Positions 41,564 through 49,987 of a DNA stretch of 64,000 nucleotides are shown here, in pieces (positions within the stretch are counted from its first letter, which is position 1; each line of letters opens with the position of its first letter). The notes under the pieces are model-generated. The model saw nothing but the letters and a program-made list of their open reading frames with translations, was not told the DNA's origin and did no database searches. Source of the DNA: Rothia aerolata. Lineage in GTDB: Bacteria > Actinomycetota > Actinomycetes > Actinomycetales > Micrococcaceae. A program made the translations under genes and the position numbers. Where the stretch lies: NCBI RefSeq assembly GCF_014635585.1, contig NZ_BMDC01000001.1, forward strand, positions 1,278,139-1,342,138, given 5' to 3'.

Positions 41564-43798
41564 ATGAGCACTCCCCACCGTTCCGGTAATCACCATGGTG
41601 ATCACCCCGCTCCGGAAACAGACCACACCCGCCACCCGGATTATGCCAGCCACGAGCACCACGCAGATGCTGACACCCATGGCCAGGCGATGCCCTACGA
41701 TCACCCGCACTCCGTCCTGGACGAAGACCACCACGTTCATGGTCACGGCGAACACGCCGGGCACAGTACCGCAATGTTTCGTGACCGCTTCTGGTGGTCA
41801 CTGATTCTGTCCATTCCCGTCGTTATTTTCAGCCCCATGGTCGCCCACCTGCTCGGCTACCACCTCCCGGCATTCCCCGGATCCACCTGGATCCCCCCGG
41901 TACTGGGTACGATTATCTTCGTCTACGGCGGAACGCCTTTCCTCAAGGGCGGATGGACGGAACTGAAATCCCGCCAACCCGGGATGATGCTCCTGATTGC
42001 CATGGCCATCACCGTGGCGTTTGTCGCCTCCTGGGTCACCACTCTGGGGCTGGGCGGTTTTGACATGGACTTCTGGTGGGAGCTGGCCCTGCTGGTGACC
42101 ATCATGCTGCTGGGCCACTGGCTGGAGATGCGCGCTCTCGGGGCCGCGTCCTCCGCGCTTGATGCGCTGGCTGCCCTGCTGCCGGATGAGGCCGAGAAAG
42201 TCATCGACGGGACCACCCGCACCGTGGCCATCTCCGAGCTGGTCGTCGACGACGTCGTGCTGGTGAGGGCCGGTGCCCGGGTGCCGGCCGACGGAACCAT
42301 CCTCGACGGAGCCGCCGAATTCGATGAGGCGATGATCACCGGCGAATCCCGCCCCGTCTTCCGCGACACCGGTGACAAGGTGGTTGCCGGTACCGTGGCC
42401 ACCGACAACTCCGTCCGCATCCGTGTGGAGGCTACCGGCGGGGACACCACCCTGGCCGGGATCCAACGCATGGTTGCCGACGCCCAGGAGTCCTCCTCCC
42501 GGGCCCAGGCCCTGGCGGATCGGGCGGCGGCGTTGTTGTTCTGGTTCGCGCTGATCTCCGCTCTGATCACCGCGGTGGTGTGGACCATCATCGGCAGCCC
42601 GGACGATGCCGTGGTGCGCACGGTCACGGTGCTGGTCATCGCCTGTCCGCACGCCCTGGGCCTGGCGATTCCGCTGGTCATTGCGATCTCCAGCGAGCGG
42701 GCCGCGAAATCTGGGGTGCTCATCAAGGACCGGATGGCGCTCGAGCGGATGCGCACCATCGACGTGGTGCTCTTCGACAAAACCGGCACCCTGACCGAGG
42801 GTGCGCACGCGGTCACCGGTGTCGCGGCAGCTGTCGGCGTTACCGAGGGCGAGCTGCTGGCCCTGGCCGCCGCCGCGGAGGCCGACAGCGAGCACCCCGT
42901 GGCCCGCGCCATCGTGGCGGCCGCGGCCACCCATCCCGAGGCCTCCCGTCGGCAAATCCGTGCAACTGGTTTCAGCGCCGCCTCCGGCCGGGGGGTCCGG
43001 GCCACTGTCGATGGCGCTGAGATTCGCGTGGGCGGGCCGAACATGCTGCGCGAGTTCAACCTCACCGCCCCGGCCGAGCTCACCGACACCACCAGCGCCT
43101 GGACCGGGCGCGGGGCCGGTGTGCTCCATATTGTCCGCGACGGTCAGATCATCGGCGCGGTGGCCGTCGAGGACAAGATCCGCCCCGAATCCCGCGCCGC
43201 CGTGCAAGCCCTGCAGGATCGCGGGGTGAAGGTCGCGATGATCACCGGTGACGCGCAGCAGGTGGCCCAGGCGGTTGGCCAGGACCTGGGGATCGATGAG
43301 GTCTTCGCCGAGGTCCTGCCCCAGGACAAGGACACCAAGGTCACCCAGTTACAGGAGCGTGGCCTGAGCGTGGCCATGGTCGGCGACGGTGTCAACGACG
43401 CCCCGGCCCTGGCCCGCGCCGAGGTCGGCATCGCTATCGGGGCCGGCACGGATGTGGCGATGGAATCCGCCGGAGTGGTCCTGGCCAGTGACGATCCCCG
43501 GGCAGTGTTGTCAATGATTGAGCTCTCGCGGGCCAGCTACCGCAAGATGATCCAGAACCTGATCTGGGCCTCTGGCTACAACATCCTCGCCGTGCCGCTG
43601 GCCGCCGGAGTGCTCGCCTCGATCGGGTTCGTGCTGTCCCCGGCCGTGGGCGCGATCTTGATGTCTGCCTCGACCATCGTGGTGGCCCTGAACGCCCAGC
43701 TGTTGCGCCGGATTGATCTGGACCCGGCCCACCTGGCTCCCACCAGTCCGAAGGAGGAACACACCACGCCTACTCCGGCATCCACTGCCGTCCACTGA
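41564..43798 (+). CDS. copB: copper-exporting P1B-3 ATPase with CPH motif
   Basis: A 744-residue exporter. The first 75 residues are rich in histidine (NHHGDHPAPETDHTRH, DEDHHVHGHGEHAGHS). The membrane metal site is VIACPHALGLAIPLV: CPH, as in CopB-type ATPases, not CPC. Other motifs are MITGESRPV, LFDKTGTLTEGAHAV and MVGDGVNDAPALARA. There is no N-terminal CxxC domain; that role falls to the separate copZ. I chose ATG 41564 with GGAAGGAAC upstream. Confidence 0.93.
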   Translation: MSTPHRSGNHHGDHPAPETDHTRHPDYASHEHHADADTHGQAMPYDHPHSVLDEDHHVHGHGEHAGHSTAMFRDRFWWSLILSIPVVIFSPMVAHLLGYHLPAFPGSTWIPPVLGTIIFVYGGTPFLKGGWTELKSRQPGMMLLIAMAITVAFVASWVTTLGLGGFDMDFWWELALLVTIMLLGHWLEMRALGAASSALDALAALLPDEAEKVIDGTTRTVAISELVVDDVVLVRAGARVPADGTILDGAAEFDEAMITGESRPVFRDTGDKVVAGTVATDNSVRIRVEATGGDTTLAGIQRMVADAQESSSRAQALADRAAALLFWFALISALITAVVWTIIGSPDDAVVRTVTVLVIACPHALGLAIPLVIAISSERAAKSGVLIKDRMALERMRTIDVVLFDKTGTLTEGAHAVTGVAAAVGVTEGELLALAAAAEADSEHPVARAIVAAAATHPEASRRQIRATGFSAASGRGVRATVDGAEIRVGGPNMLREFNLTAPAELTDTTSAWTGRGAGVLHIVRDGQIIGAVAVEDKIRPESRAAVQALQDRGVKVAMITGDAQQVAQAVGQDLGIDEVFAEVLPQDKDTKVTQLQERGLSVAMVGDGVNDAPALARAEVGIAIGAGTDVAMESAGVVLASDDPRAVLSMIELSRASYRKMIQNLIWASGYNILAVPLAAGVLASIGFVLSPAVGAILMSASTIVVALNAQLLRRIDLDPAHLAPTSPKEEHTTPTPASTAVH

Positions 43799-43845
43799 TT
43801 CACCACTTCTCTCCACTGCCCCATATGACGCTGAAAGGCTCCACT

Positions 43846-44502
43846 ATGAAGCGCACCCTTGTTCTTTCCACTCTCGCCGTGGCCTCCGCCCTGGCGCTGG
43901 CCGCCTGCGGTGAGGCCACTGACGCCACCACCGACGCCACCACCTCTGCCACCAGCACTGCAACGACTACACCTGAGACGACCGAGACCACCACGGCGAC
44001 GACTGAGGCGGACGGGGAGATCTCCGCCGATCACAACGACGCGGACATCATGTTTGCCCAGATGATGATCCCCCATCACCAGCAGGCCGTGGAGATGAGT
44101 GAGATGCTCCTGGCCAAGGAGGGTATCCCCGCCCAGGTCGTGGAGTTTGCCCAGGGGGTTATTGACGCCCAGGGACCGGAGATTGACCGGATGAACGCCA
44201 TGCTCGAGGCCTGGGACCAGCAGCCGGTCACCGACTCTGGTGGCATGGATCATGGCAAGATGGGTGGCATGAGCGGGATGATGAGCCAGGAGGACATGGC
44301 AGCCCTTGAGGAAGCCCAAGGCACCGAGGCTGCCCGCCTCTACCTGGAGCAGATGACCACCCACCACGAAGGTGCGGTCGACATGGCCCGTGACGAGGTT
44401 GCTGACGGCCAGAATCCCCATGCGATCACCCTGGCCGAACAAGTTATCAGCGACCAGGAGGCCGAGATCGCCCAGATGCAGCAGATGCTCACTGACCTAT
44501 GA
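43846..44502 (+). CDS. DUF305 lipoprotein of the copper cluster
   Basis: A 218-residue exported protein with lipobox ALAAC (C21), a Thr-rich linker, and two ferritin-like DUF305 segments: IMFAQMMIPHHQQAVEMSEM and YLEQMTTHHEGAVDMARDEV, with a Met/His-rich loop (GGMDHGKMGGMSGMM) between. Such proteins often accompany copper resistance genes and may bind copper through the HH and Met residues. It lies 47 bp after copB. An upstream ATG at 43825 would add seven residues before the signal peptide. Confidence 0.85.
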   Translation: MKRTLVLSTLAVASALALAACGEATDATTDATTSATSTATTTPETTETTTATTEADGEISADHNDADIMFAQMMIPHHQQAVEMSEMLLAKEGIPAQVVEFAQGVIDAQGPEIDRMNAMLEAWDQQPVTDSGGMDHGKMGGMSGMMSQEDMAALEEAQGTEAARLYLEQMTTHHEGAVDMARDEVADGQNPHAITLAEQVISDQEAEIAQMQQMLTDL

Positions 44503-44696
44503 CAGGTGCCCGTCTTTTTCTGATCCCGAGGACAGGAATCTGAAAAAGAGGGATAACCGTGACGATTGCCACCTGCTGCGGGCGATGGGTCGTTGTCACC
44601 GCAGCAGGTGCACCGGGGTGGATGTTTCTTCTCCCTCTGGTCGCACCGCTGAGGAAAGGGGTAAGCTCCTGTGTCCAGACTCTTGGAGGACTAGGA

Positions 44697-45200
44697 CTAT
44701 AAAGAAGAATCCGCGTCTTTGATTCTTCGGTAGAGCGTCGCACGGGACATCCCCATATCCTTGGCAACTTGGGTTGCAGGTTCGCTGGCTTGGATGAGTT
44801 TGGATGCGGTGCGGATTTGGGATTCGGCGAAGGTGGAGCGTCGGCCACCGGGGTCGCCGCCGGTGGTGCGGCGTTTGGTGACGGAGTCGGTGATGCGTTC
44901 GCGTTTGATCTCTAGTTCCATTTGGGCCAGGGCTGCCATGACGGTGAAGACCATGGCGCCCATGGGTGTTTTAGTATCCACATCACCACCACCCAGGTTG
45001 AGCACGCGCAAACCGGTATTGCGATTTCGTAGTTCCTCGGCGAGTTCGAGTATTTTCTGGGTGGAGCGCCCGAGCCTGTCCAAAGTGGTGATCACGAGCG
45101 TGTCACCCGGATGCAGTGCGGTCAGTGCTTTATCCTAGCCGGGTCGTTTGGCCAGTGCGCCGGAGAGGCCATGGTCGGTGTAGAGGTCATCGCGCCGTAG
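44697..45200 (-). pseudogene. serine resolvase/invertase remnant
   Basis: The minus-strand reading gives YTDHGLSGALAKRPG, a TAG stop (45135-45137), then DKALTALHPGDTLVITTLDRLGRS and a full C-terminal part ending RATLYRRIKDADSSL. The N-terminal catalytic serine region is absent, so it is truncated and interrupted. Such resolvases come with Tn3-type transposons or plasmids, fitting the imported copper segment. Confidence 0.82.
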
Positions 45201-45206
45201 GGAGGC

Positions 45207-45587
45207 ATGATGCCTAAGACATGGACAAGTGGCCCTGTTTCTGAATTTGAACTAGCTGTTGCAGGGGAGGTAAAGGCCTGGATGGGAAGACGTGGACTAA
45301 GTGCCCGTCAACTGGCAGACAAAATAGGCATGGCCCACTCTGCTTTGTCAAAGAGACTTCGAGGAGTAAGCGCGTTTACCATCAACGACTTAGGTGTGAT
45401 TGCGGCACATATGGGAATCACCCTCGGACAGCTTCTTGGTTCTGTAGTTGATGTACCTCTCACCGGTGAAGATGCAGAAAACCCCGCTCCGGCATCGCCG
45501 GAACGGGGTGAATCTGATGAAGATGTGCGCCCTGTGGGGCTCGAACCCACGACCCACGGATTAAAAGTCCGATGCTCTACCAACTGA
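45207..45587 (+). CDS. XRE-type helix-turn-helix regulator running into tRNA-Lys
   Basis: A 126-residue protein. LSARQLADKIGMAHSALSKR and FTINDLGVIAAHMGITLGQL form the lambda-repressor-like DNA-binding domain (residues 29-85). The tail after about residue 108 (RPVGLEPTTHGLKV...) is simply the antisense of tRNA-Lys, so the reading frame ends inside the tRNA gene. It may be the repressor of the second island. GGGAGGC precedes the paired ATGs; the second (45210) has better spacing. Confidence 0.72.
   Translation: MMPKTWTSGPVSEFELAVAGEVKAWMGRRGLSARQLADKIGMAHSALSKRLRGVSAFTINDLGVIAAHMGITLGQLLGSVVDVPLTGEDAENPAPASPERGESDEDVRPVGLEPTTHGLKVRCSTN
45483..45509. terminator. hairpin downstream of tRNA-Lys (att copy 3)
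   Basis: Stem CCCCGCTCCGGC and GCCGGAACGGGG with a 3-base loop, 17 bp beyond the 3' end of the tRNA on the minus strand. It lies inside the XRE reading frame and matches the hairpins beside the two other tRNA-Lys ends. Confidence 0.75.
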
Positions 45588-45598
45588 GCTAAAGGCGC
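45527..45598 (-). tRNA. tRNA-Lys (anticodon UUU)
   Basis: A complete 72-base cloverleaf: acceptor GCGCCTT pairing AGGGCGC, D-arm GCTCAGTTGGTAGAGC, anticodon loop CTTTTAA, T-arm GTGGGTTCGAGCCCCAC, discriminator A. No CCA is encoded. Its last 36 bases, including one base beyond the mature end, occur twice more in the window as att copies. Confidence 0.95.
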
Positions 45599-45709
45599 AT
45601 CCACCGATAAAAATCAGCATCACCCACTATACATGACTCCCCGCCCAACCAAAAAATTTCGGTTCGTGTTGCTCGCCCCGCCCGTGACTGAGCCGCTAAG
45701 CTCAACATC

Positions 45710-46387
45710 ATGGAGATCCCCTTGGAGCAGCTTGCCCGCTACCTGCTTGGCCTTGCCCTGCTGGTAGCAACAACCCAGGTGCTCACCCGAATATTTTCTC
45801 TCCGACTCGGAGCGCTACCGGTCACGGCTATTCTCAGAGCTGTGGTTCAGCTGGGGCTCATCGCCCTGGTGCTGCGGGGAATTATCAGTTTCTCCTGGGC
45901 CGCTCCCCTTTTCTTTGTGCTCATGCTCTCCACGGCAGCCTACACATCGGGCAGGCACACCCGTCCTCTGCATCGGGGCCCGGCAGCCGCCACAGCAGGT
46001 CTTGCCCTGGGCGCCGTCCTCACCGTCACCGCCATTTTCGTTCTGGGGCTGGTACCTTTCTCTACCCAGAACTTCATTGCGATGAGCGGCATTATCATCG
46101 GCGGAACCATGACTGCGGTAACCTTCACCGCTAGAAACTTCATCTCCCAGTGCGAATACCGGGTGGGCGAGATTGAGGGCTGGTGGGCGCTGGGCACCCT
46201 GCCGGGCACTTTCGTGGGTGCTCTCATGGGTGGCGCCCCGCCCCTTCTAGCCGCGCAGATGCAAATTGCGGTGCTCGCCGGCCAAACCCTCTCCGGGCTC
46301 ATCGCCTCCCTTGTTTTTACCGCCTGGATCTCTAGGGCCCGGCAGCTTCCAGCCAGAAGAACTCCGCCAAGAGTAAACCCCCTTTAG
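45710..46387 (+). CDS. FetB-like ABC permease (UPF0014)
   Basis: A 225-residue membrane protein with about six helices. LRAVVQLGLIALVLRGIIS, AMSGIIIGGTMTAVTFTARN and ALMGGAPPLLAAQMQIAVLA match the UPF0014/FetB family, the permease half of an iron exporter in E. coli. No FetA ATPase gene is adjacent, so its partner must lie elsewhere or the role differs. It is the first core gene past the tRNA-Lys insertion site. Confidence 0.85.
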   Translation: MEIPLEQLARYLLGLALLVATTQVLTRIFSLRLGALPVTAILRAVVQLGLIALVLRGIISFSWAAPLFFVLMLSTAAYTSGRHTRPLHRGPAAATAGLALGAVLTVTAIFVLGLVPFSTQNFIAMSGIIIGGTMTAVTFTARNFISQCEYRVGEIEGWWALGTLPGTFVGALMGGAPPLLAAQMQIAVLAGQTLSGLIASLVFTAWISRARQLPARRTPPRVNPL

Positions 46388-46409
46388 CCAACCGGCACCA
46401 CCGCCTACA

Positions 46410-47144
46410 ATGGTAGCCATGCCTGAAAACACACAGCGCCATCACAAGCCCGTGAAGTTCTCCACCGAGAAGTTTGAGCTCTTCGAGGGAGGCAACGATC
46501 CCGCCACCCTCAACCTGGCAGCCCACCAGTCTGCCCACGCCATTGTGAACCGGGGCCGTGCCAACGGAGACCCTCAAGTCACCGAACGGCTGGTATCTTT
46601 CACCGATGTTTTTGGTCTAGAAACCATCGCTAGAATGTGGCGCCATGCCCCGGCGGTCTCCCTGCCTGGTGCCCTGTGGCGCATGTATGCCCTGCGCGAT
46701 ACCATCCGCAGAAACACCGAAAAAATTGCCCGCTTCTACGAACGGGGCATGAATACCGATTGGACTTCTCGGGTAGTTTCCGGTGTGGCTAATCCGCCGA
46801 CCGAAGACGAGATTGTTGCCACCGCCAATCAGATTCTCACCGGCGCTTACACCGGCGAGTTAGACATCGCCCTGGAACGCTTCGCCGCCTTCTGCCGCGT
46901 GATCGCCGCCGGCCAGCAAGCCACCGCCCAGGCGACCGAGCCGGGCACCTATTCTGCCGCTACAGCGCATATGAGACAGGACGGCGCCCGCCCGGCTCCC
47001 AGCCACAGCGCACCGAGCGCCGAAGTCAAGGCTGAGGCCGCCGCCCGCGCGTCGTCCTTGAGAAAGAGGGCCCACGCCCTGGTGGGGACAGCGGTGGAGC
47101 TAGAGGCCGCCGCCGCCAAGTGGCGGGCGGGTACCCTAGATTAG
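46410..47144 (+). CDS. conserved hypothetical protein
   Basis: A 244-residue cytoplasmic protein. The middle has VSFTDVFGLETIARMWRHAP and LPGALWRMYALRDTIRRNTE followed by ARFYERGM, then a helical stretch, then an Ala-rich, charged C-terminus with a probable coiled coil (AEAAARASSLRKRAHALVGT). Proteins of this kind are conserved in Micrococcaceae; I know no function. It begins 22 bp after the fetB-like gene. ATG 46419 is an alternative start. Confidence 0.68.
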   Translation: MVAMPENTQRHHKPVKFSTEKFELFEGGNDPATLNLAAHQSAHAIVNRGRANGDPQVTERLVSFTDVFGLETIARMWRHAPAVSLPGALWRMYALRDTIRRNTEKIARFYERGMNTDWTSRVVSGVANPPTEDEIVATANQILTGAYTGELDIALERFAAFCRVIAAGQQATAQATEPGTYSAATAHMRQDGARPAPSHSAPSAEVKAEAAARASSLRKRAHALVGTAVELEAAAAKWRAGTLD

Positions 47145-47211
47145 GTAAGTGCCTCCGCCGAAGTAGACACACCTGGCCCGGCGGAGCGAGCCCGGCCCAA
47201 GGAAGTATCGG

Positions 47212-47385
47212 TTTGACAGCCACCGGTAAACCTAGAAGACTGGTTAACAGGTGTCGGGCTGCTAATAGGTAGCCCCGGGCTCCAAATCATAGCCGCTACG
47301 AGCGGCCTTCCGCCGAGAGGCGCTCCCAGTCCGGCACCGCTAACTTTTAAGAGCCCACATGCCCTATGCGTGTGGGCTCTTTTTA
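47212..47385 (+). ncRNA. candidate structured small RNA or leader
   Basis: In the 369 bp between the hypothetical gene and the DUF47 gene, TTGACA at 47212 with a TAGAAG-like -10 box would start a transcript ending at the strong terminator at 47350-47385. The intervening DNA has no gene and several short complementary pairs (GTCGGGCTGC/GTAGCCCCGGGC, CGCTACGAGCG). I recognise no Rfam-type family. This is tentative. Confidence 0.3.
47350..47385 (+). terminator. rho-independent terminator
   Basis: Stem AAGAGCCCACA and TGTGGGCTCTT with a short loop, followed by a T-run. It lies 200 bases past the nearest upstream gene stop, which suggests it serves a separate transcript. Confidence 0.88.
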
Positions 47386-47513
47386 CCGGGTGTCGCAGAA
47401 CGTAACGCGGGCTCCTGGTTAATTTGGGTGCTCTATGATGGGCTTGTTTGGCGCTTTAGGCGACTGATCGCAACGGTGCCGAAGGAGCTGAAGCCAAAAG
47501 GTTCGGGGGAAGT

Positions 47514-48134
47514 ATGTTTGAGCGTCTCTTTCCGCAGGAGAGTGTGTCTCTGCGGTCTTTGTCGAGCCTTGCCAACAAGGTGGCTGAGGCGGCGGCTCTG
47601 CTCTCTGAGATGGTGGGCGAGAATGGCACCGATAACTATGAGCAGCTCTTCGACCGCATGGTGGAGCACGAGGCTGAAACCCAGGACCTATTTTTTCAGA
47701 CCATGACCCACGTGCGCTCCACCTTTACCTCCCCCATTCCCCGCGAAGATCTCTACTCGCTAGCAACCCATCTGATGACCGCTACCGAGCACCTGACCTC
47801 CGCCGGGCACGTGCTGACCCTGCACAAGATTGACCGTTTCACCAACCACGCCACCACCATGCTCGATATTATTCAGCGGGAGGCGGTGCTGACGTCCTCG
47901 GTTCTTCCCCGGCTTGAGGAACTCAAAAGCCTAGACCAGTACTGGATGGACATGCTGCGCATCTCCCGCCAGGCAACCCGTACCTCTGAGGCCTACACCG
48001 CTGAGATTATCGAGCACTACAAGACCAACCGCTTTTTGCAGACTGAGCAATTCATTGCCAAGCTGAAGGCCACCTCTGACTCGATGCGGGCGGTTTCCAC
48101 CCAGATTGGCCGCATTATCGTGCAGGAATCATAG
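47514..48134 (+). CDS. DUF47 (PhoU-like) protein paired with PitA
   Basis: A 206-residue all-helical protein with PhoU-type helices: FERLFPQESVSLRSLSSLAN, LFDRMVEHEAETQDLFFQTM, TSPIPREDLYSLATHLMTAT. DUF47 proteins are encoded beside Pit phosphate transporters and are thought to modulate them. The start codon of pitA lies 3 bp after its stop, which fits co-transcription. Confidence 0.9.
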   Translation: MFERLFPQESVSLRSLSSLANKVAEAAALLSEMVGENGTDNYEQLFDRMVEHEAETQDLFFQTMTHVRSTFTSPIPREDLYSLATHLMTATEHLTSAGHVLTLHKIDRFTNHATTMLDIIQREAVLTSSVLPRLEELKSLDQYWMDMLRISRQATRTSEAYTAEIIEHYKTNRFLQTEQFIAKLKATSDSMRAVSTQIGRIIVQES

Positions 48135-48137
48135 GCC

Positions 48138-49151
48138 GTGGTTCTGCTTCTTACCGTTCTTTCGTTTATCGGACTGGCAAGCTACCTGTTTGTCTCGGGC
48201 TTTCACGATGCCCCCAACTCCGTTGCGGTGCCGGTTCGTACCCGGGCGTTGACCCCCATGACCGCCCTGCGCATGAGCGCTATCTGCAACTTCTTGGGCG
48301 TAATTCTCAGCGGAATGGTTTTTAGTACCCTGGCCCACGAGTGGGTGACGATTCCCGAAAATGTGGTTGGCCTGGGGGTGCTTGCAACCGCCCTGATTGC
48401 CCAGTGTGCCTGGGGTTTTATCACCTGGTGGCTACGCATGCCCTCGTCCTCCACCCACGCGCTGATTGGTGGCTTGCTCGGTGCTACCTGGGCCTCAGGG
48501 GCTGTGGGGCTAGATAACTTTATTCCCTTCGCGGAATCTGCCTACACCTTTGTGCTGATTCCCCTGTTGCTCATGCCCGTGCTCATCTTTGTACTGGCCT
48601 GGTTCATGGTCTTTGCTACCGGCTGGTTTGCCCAGCGCGCCTACCCGCGCACGGTCAATCGGGTCTCGCGCAGCGTGATGTCCTTGGCCAACTCCATTAT
48701 TTCCCTGGTGCACGGCATGCAGATTGGGCAGCGAGCCACCATGCTTTTCGCGCTCATTATGGTTTCTGCGGGACTGGCTGGCTCCCCTACCCTGACGGCG
48801 GTGGCGCTGGTGCTCTGCGCTGTGGTTCTTGCCGCGGGAACCATGATGGGCGGCTGGCGTATCGGCTACACCTTCGCCCACAAGATGGTCTACCTCGATC
48901 CCTACCGCGGTTCGGTTGCCCAGGGAACCACCGCGCTGACCCTGTTGGCAGTGCAATTTTTGCTGGGGTCTTCGATCTCTTCATCCCACATGGCGGCCGC
49001 CTCAGTGCTGGGTGCGGGGCTGAACCAGCGGTTTAGCTCGGTTCGCCCGGGCATTGTGGTCAAGCTGATGGCCACCTGGCTGGCTACGATACCTGCCACC
49101 TTTGTTTTCTCAGCGACCCTCTTTCTCGCCCTCTCCCCGCTACTGGGCTAG
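48138..49151 (+). CDS. pitA: low-affinity inorganic phosphate transporter
   Basis: A 337-residue membrane transporter with about nine helices and the repeated PHO-4 signature: SGFHDAPNSVAVPVRTRALTP in the first half, then later SSSHMAAASVLGAGLNQRFS. MPSSSTHALIGGLLGATWAS is also typical. It starts with GTG 3 bp after the DUF47 gene. The high-affinity pstSCAB system lies 3 kb further on. Confidence 0.92.
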   Translation: MVLLLTVLSFIGLASYLFVSGFHDAPNSVAVPVRTRALTPMTALRMSAICNFLGVILSGMVFSTLAHEWVTIPENVVGLGVLATALIAQCAWGFITWWLRMPSSSTHALIGGLLGATWASGAVGLDNFIPFAESAYTFVLIPLLLMPVLIFVLAWFMVFATGWFAQRAYPRTVNRVSRSVMSLANSIISLVHGMQIGQRATMLFALIMVSAGLAGSPTLTAVALVLCAVVLAAGTMMGGWRIGYTFAHKMVYLDPYRGSVAQGTTALTLLAVQFLLGSSISSSHMAAASVLGAGLNQRFSSVRPGIVVKLMATWLATIPATFVFSATLFLALSPLLG

Positions 49152-49205
49152 CCGCGCGGGGCGGCCGGGGCCGGCGTCGTCCTTTTTCTCAGGACGACGC
49201 CGTCG

Positions 49206-49868
49206 CTAGTGCTCCTGCAAAAAGGCCAGTACCGCGCGCACCCGCCGGTTGCCCTCGTCAGCGGCTAGTCCCAGCTTGTCAAAGATGTTGCCAATGTGTT
49301 TGGCAACCGTAGCTGAGGAGACAAAGAGCTTCTGCTCGATTTCTTTGTTCGAGAGGCCGCCGGCCATCAGTTCCAAAATCTCTAGCTCGCGGCGGGAGAG
49401 ACATTCTAGCCTGCTGCCTGGGGTAGAGGCGGCGGTGGTCATCAGGTGGGTTACCACGTCGGGGTCAATAACCGTGCCGCCACCGGCCACCATAGTGACG
49501 GCACGGGAGAACTCCTCCACGTTACCCACCCGGTCTTTGAGCAGGTAGCCCAGGCCCGAGGCGCCGGCGGAAAAGAACTCGCGGGCGTAGGCTGCGGCGA
49601 TGTACTGGGACAGCACCAGAATGGGCATGCCGGGGTGCTTCTGGCGAATGGTGGCGGCGGCCTCAAGACCATCGTTGGAGTGGTGAGGGGGCATGCGCAC
49701 GTCGGTGATAATCACCTCGACCCGGGGATTCTCTTCCACCGCCGCCAGGAGCTCATCGGCGGTGGAGGCCTGCGCAATCACCTCGTGGCCCAAATGGGAA
49801 AGCACCATTACCAGGCCTTCGCGGAGCAGGGCGGAATCTTCGGCAAGGATGATTTTCATGGGATTCAT
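49206..49868 (-). CDS. NarL/LuxR-type response regulator
   Basis: A 220-residue regulator: MKIILAEDSALLREGLVMVL opens the receiver, the phospho-Asp lies in VEVIITDVRMPPHHSNDGLE, and the C-terminal HTH has CLSRRELEILELMAGGLSNK and SSATVAKHIGNIFDKLGLAA. I start it at ATG 49868, with a second ATG three codons later as alternative. It is the partner of the histidine kinase upstream. Confidence 0.9.
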   Translation of the reverse strand: MNPMKIILAEDSALLREGLVMVLSHLGHEVIAQASTADELLAAVEENPRVEVIITDVRMPPHHSNDGLEAAATIRQKHPGMPILVLSQYIAAAYAREFFSAGASGLGYLLKDRVGNVEEFSRAVTMVAGGGTVIDPDVVTHLMTTAASTPGSRLECLSRRELEILELMAGGLSNKEIEQKLFVSSATVAKHIGNIFDKLGLAADEGNRRVRAVLAFLQEH

Positions 49869-49987
49869 TCTTTCACAGGCAACTGAGAGGCTGAGAGCGC
49901 CGGTCAACTGGCATCGGGACTGGCGTTTAGGGGAGGTTGACCGGCGCCCTCAGTCTGGAAGCTTCGTCTTCATAATAATCGCGTGGC

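Noticed and set aside
41798..43207. 469-codon open frame on the minus strand
   Set aside because: Antisense to copB; the composition is low-complexity (Gly, Asp, His, Arg) and no family is recognisable.
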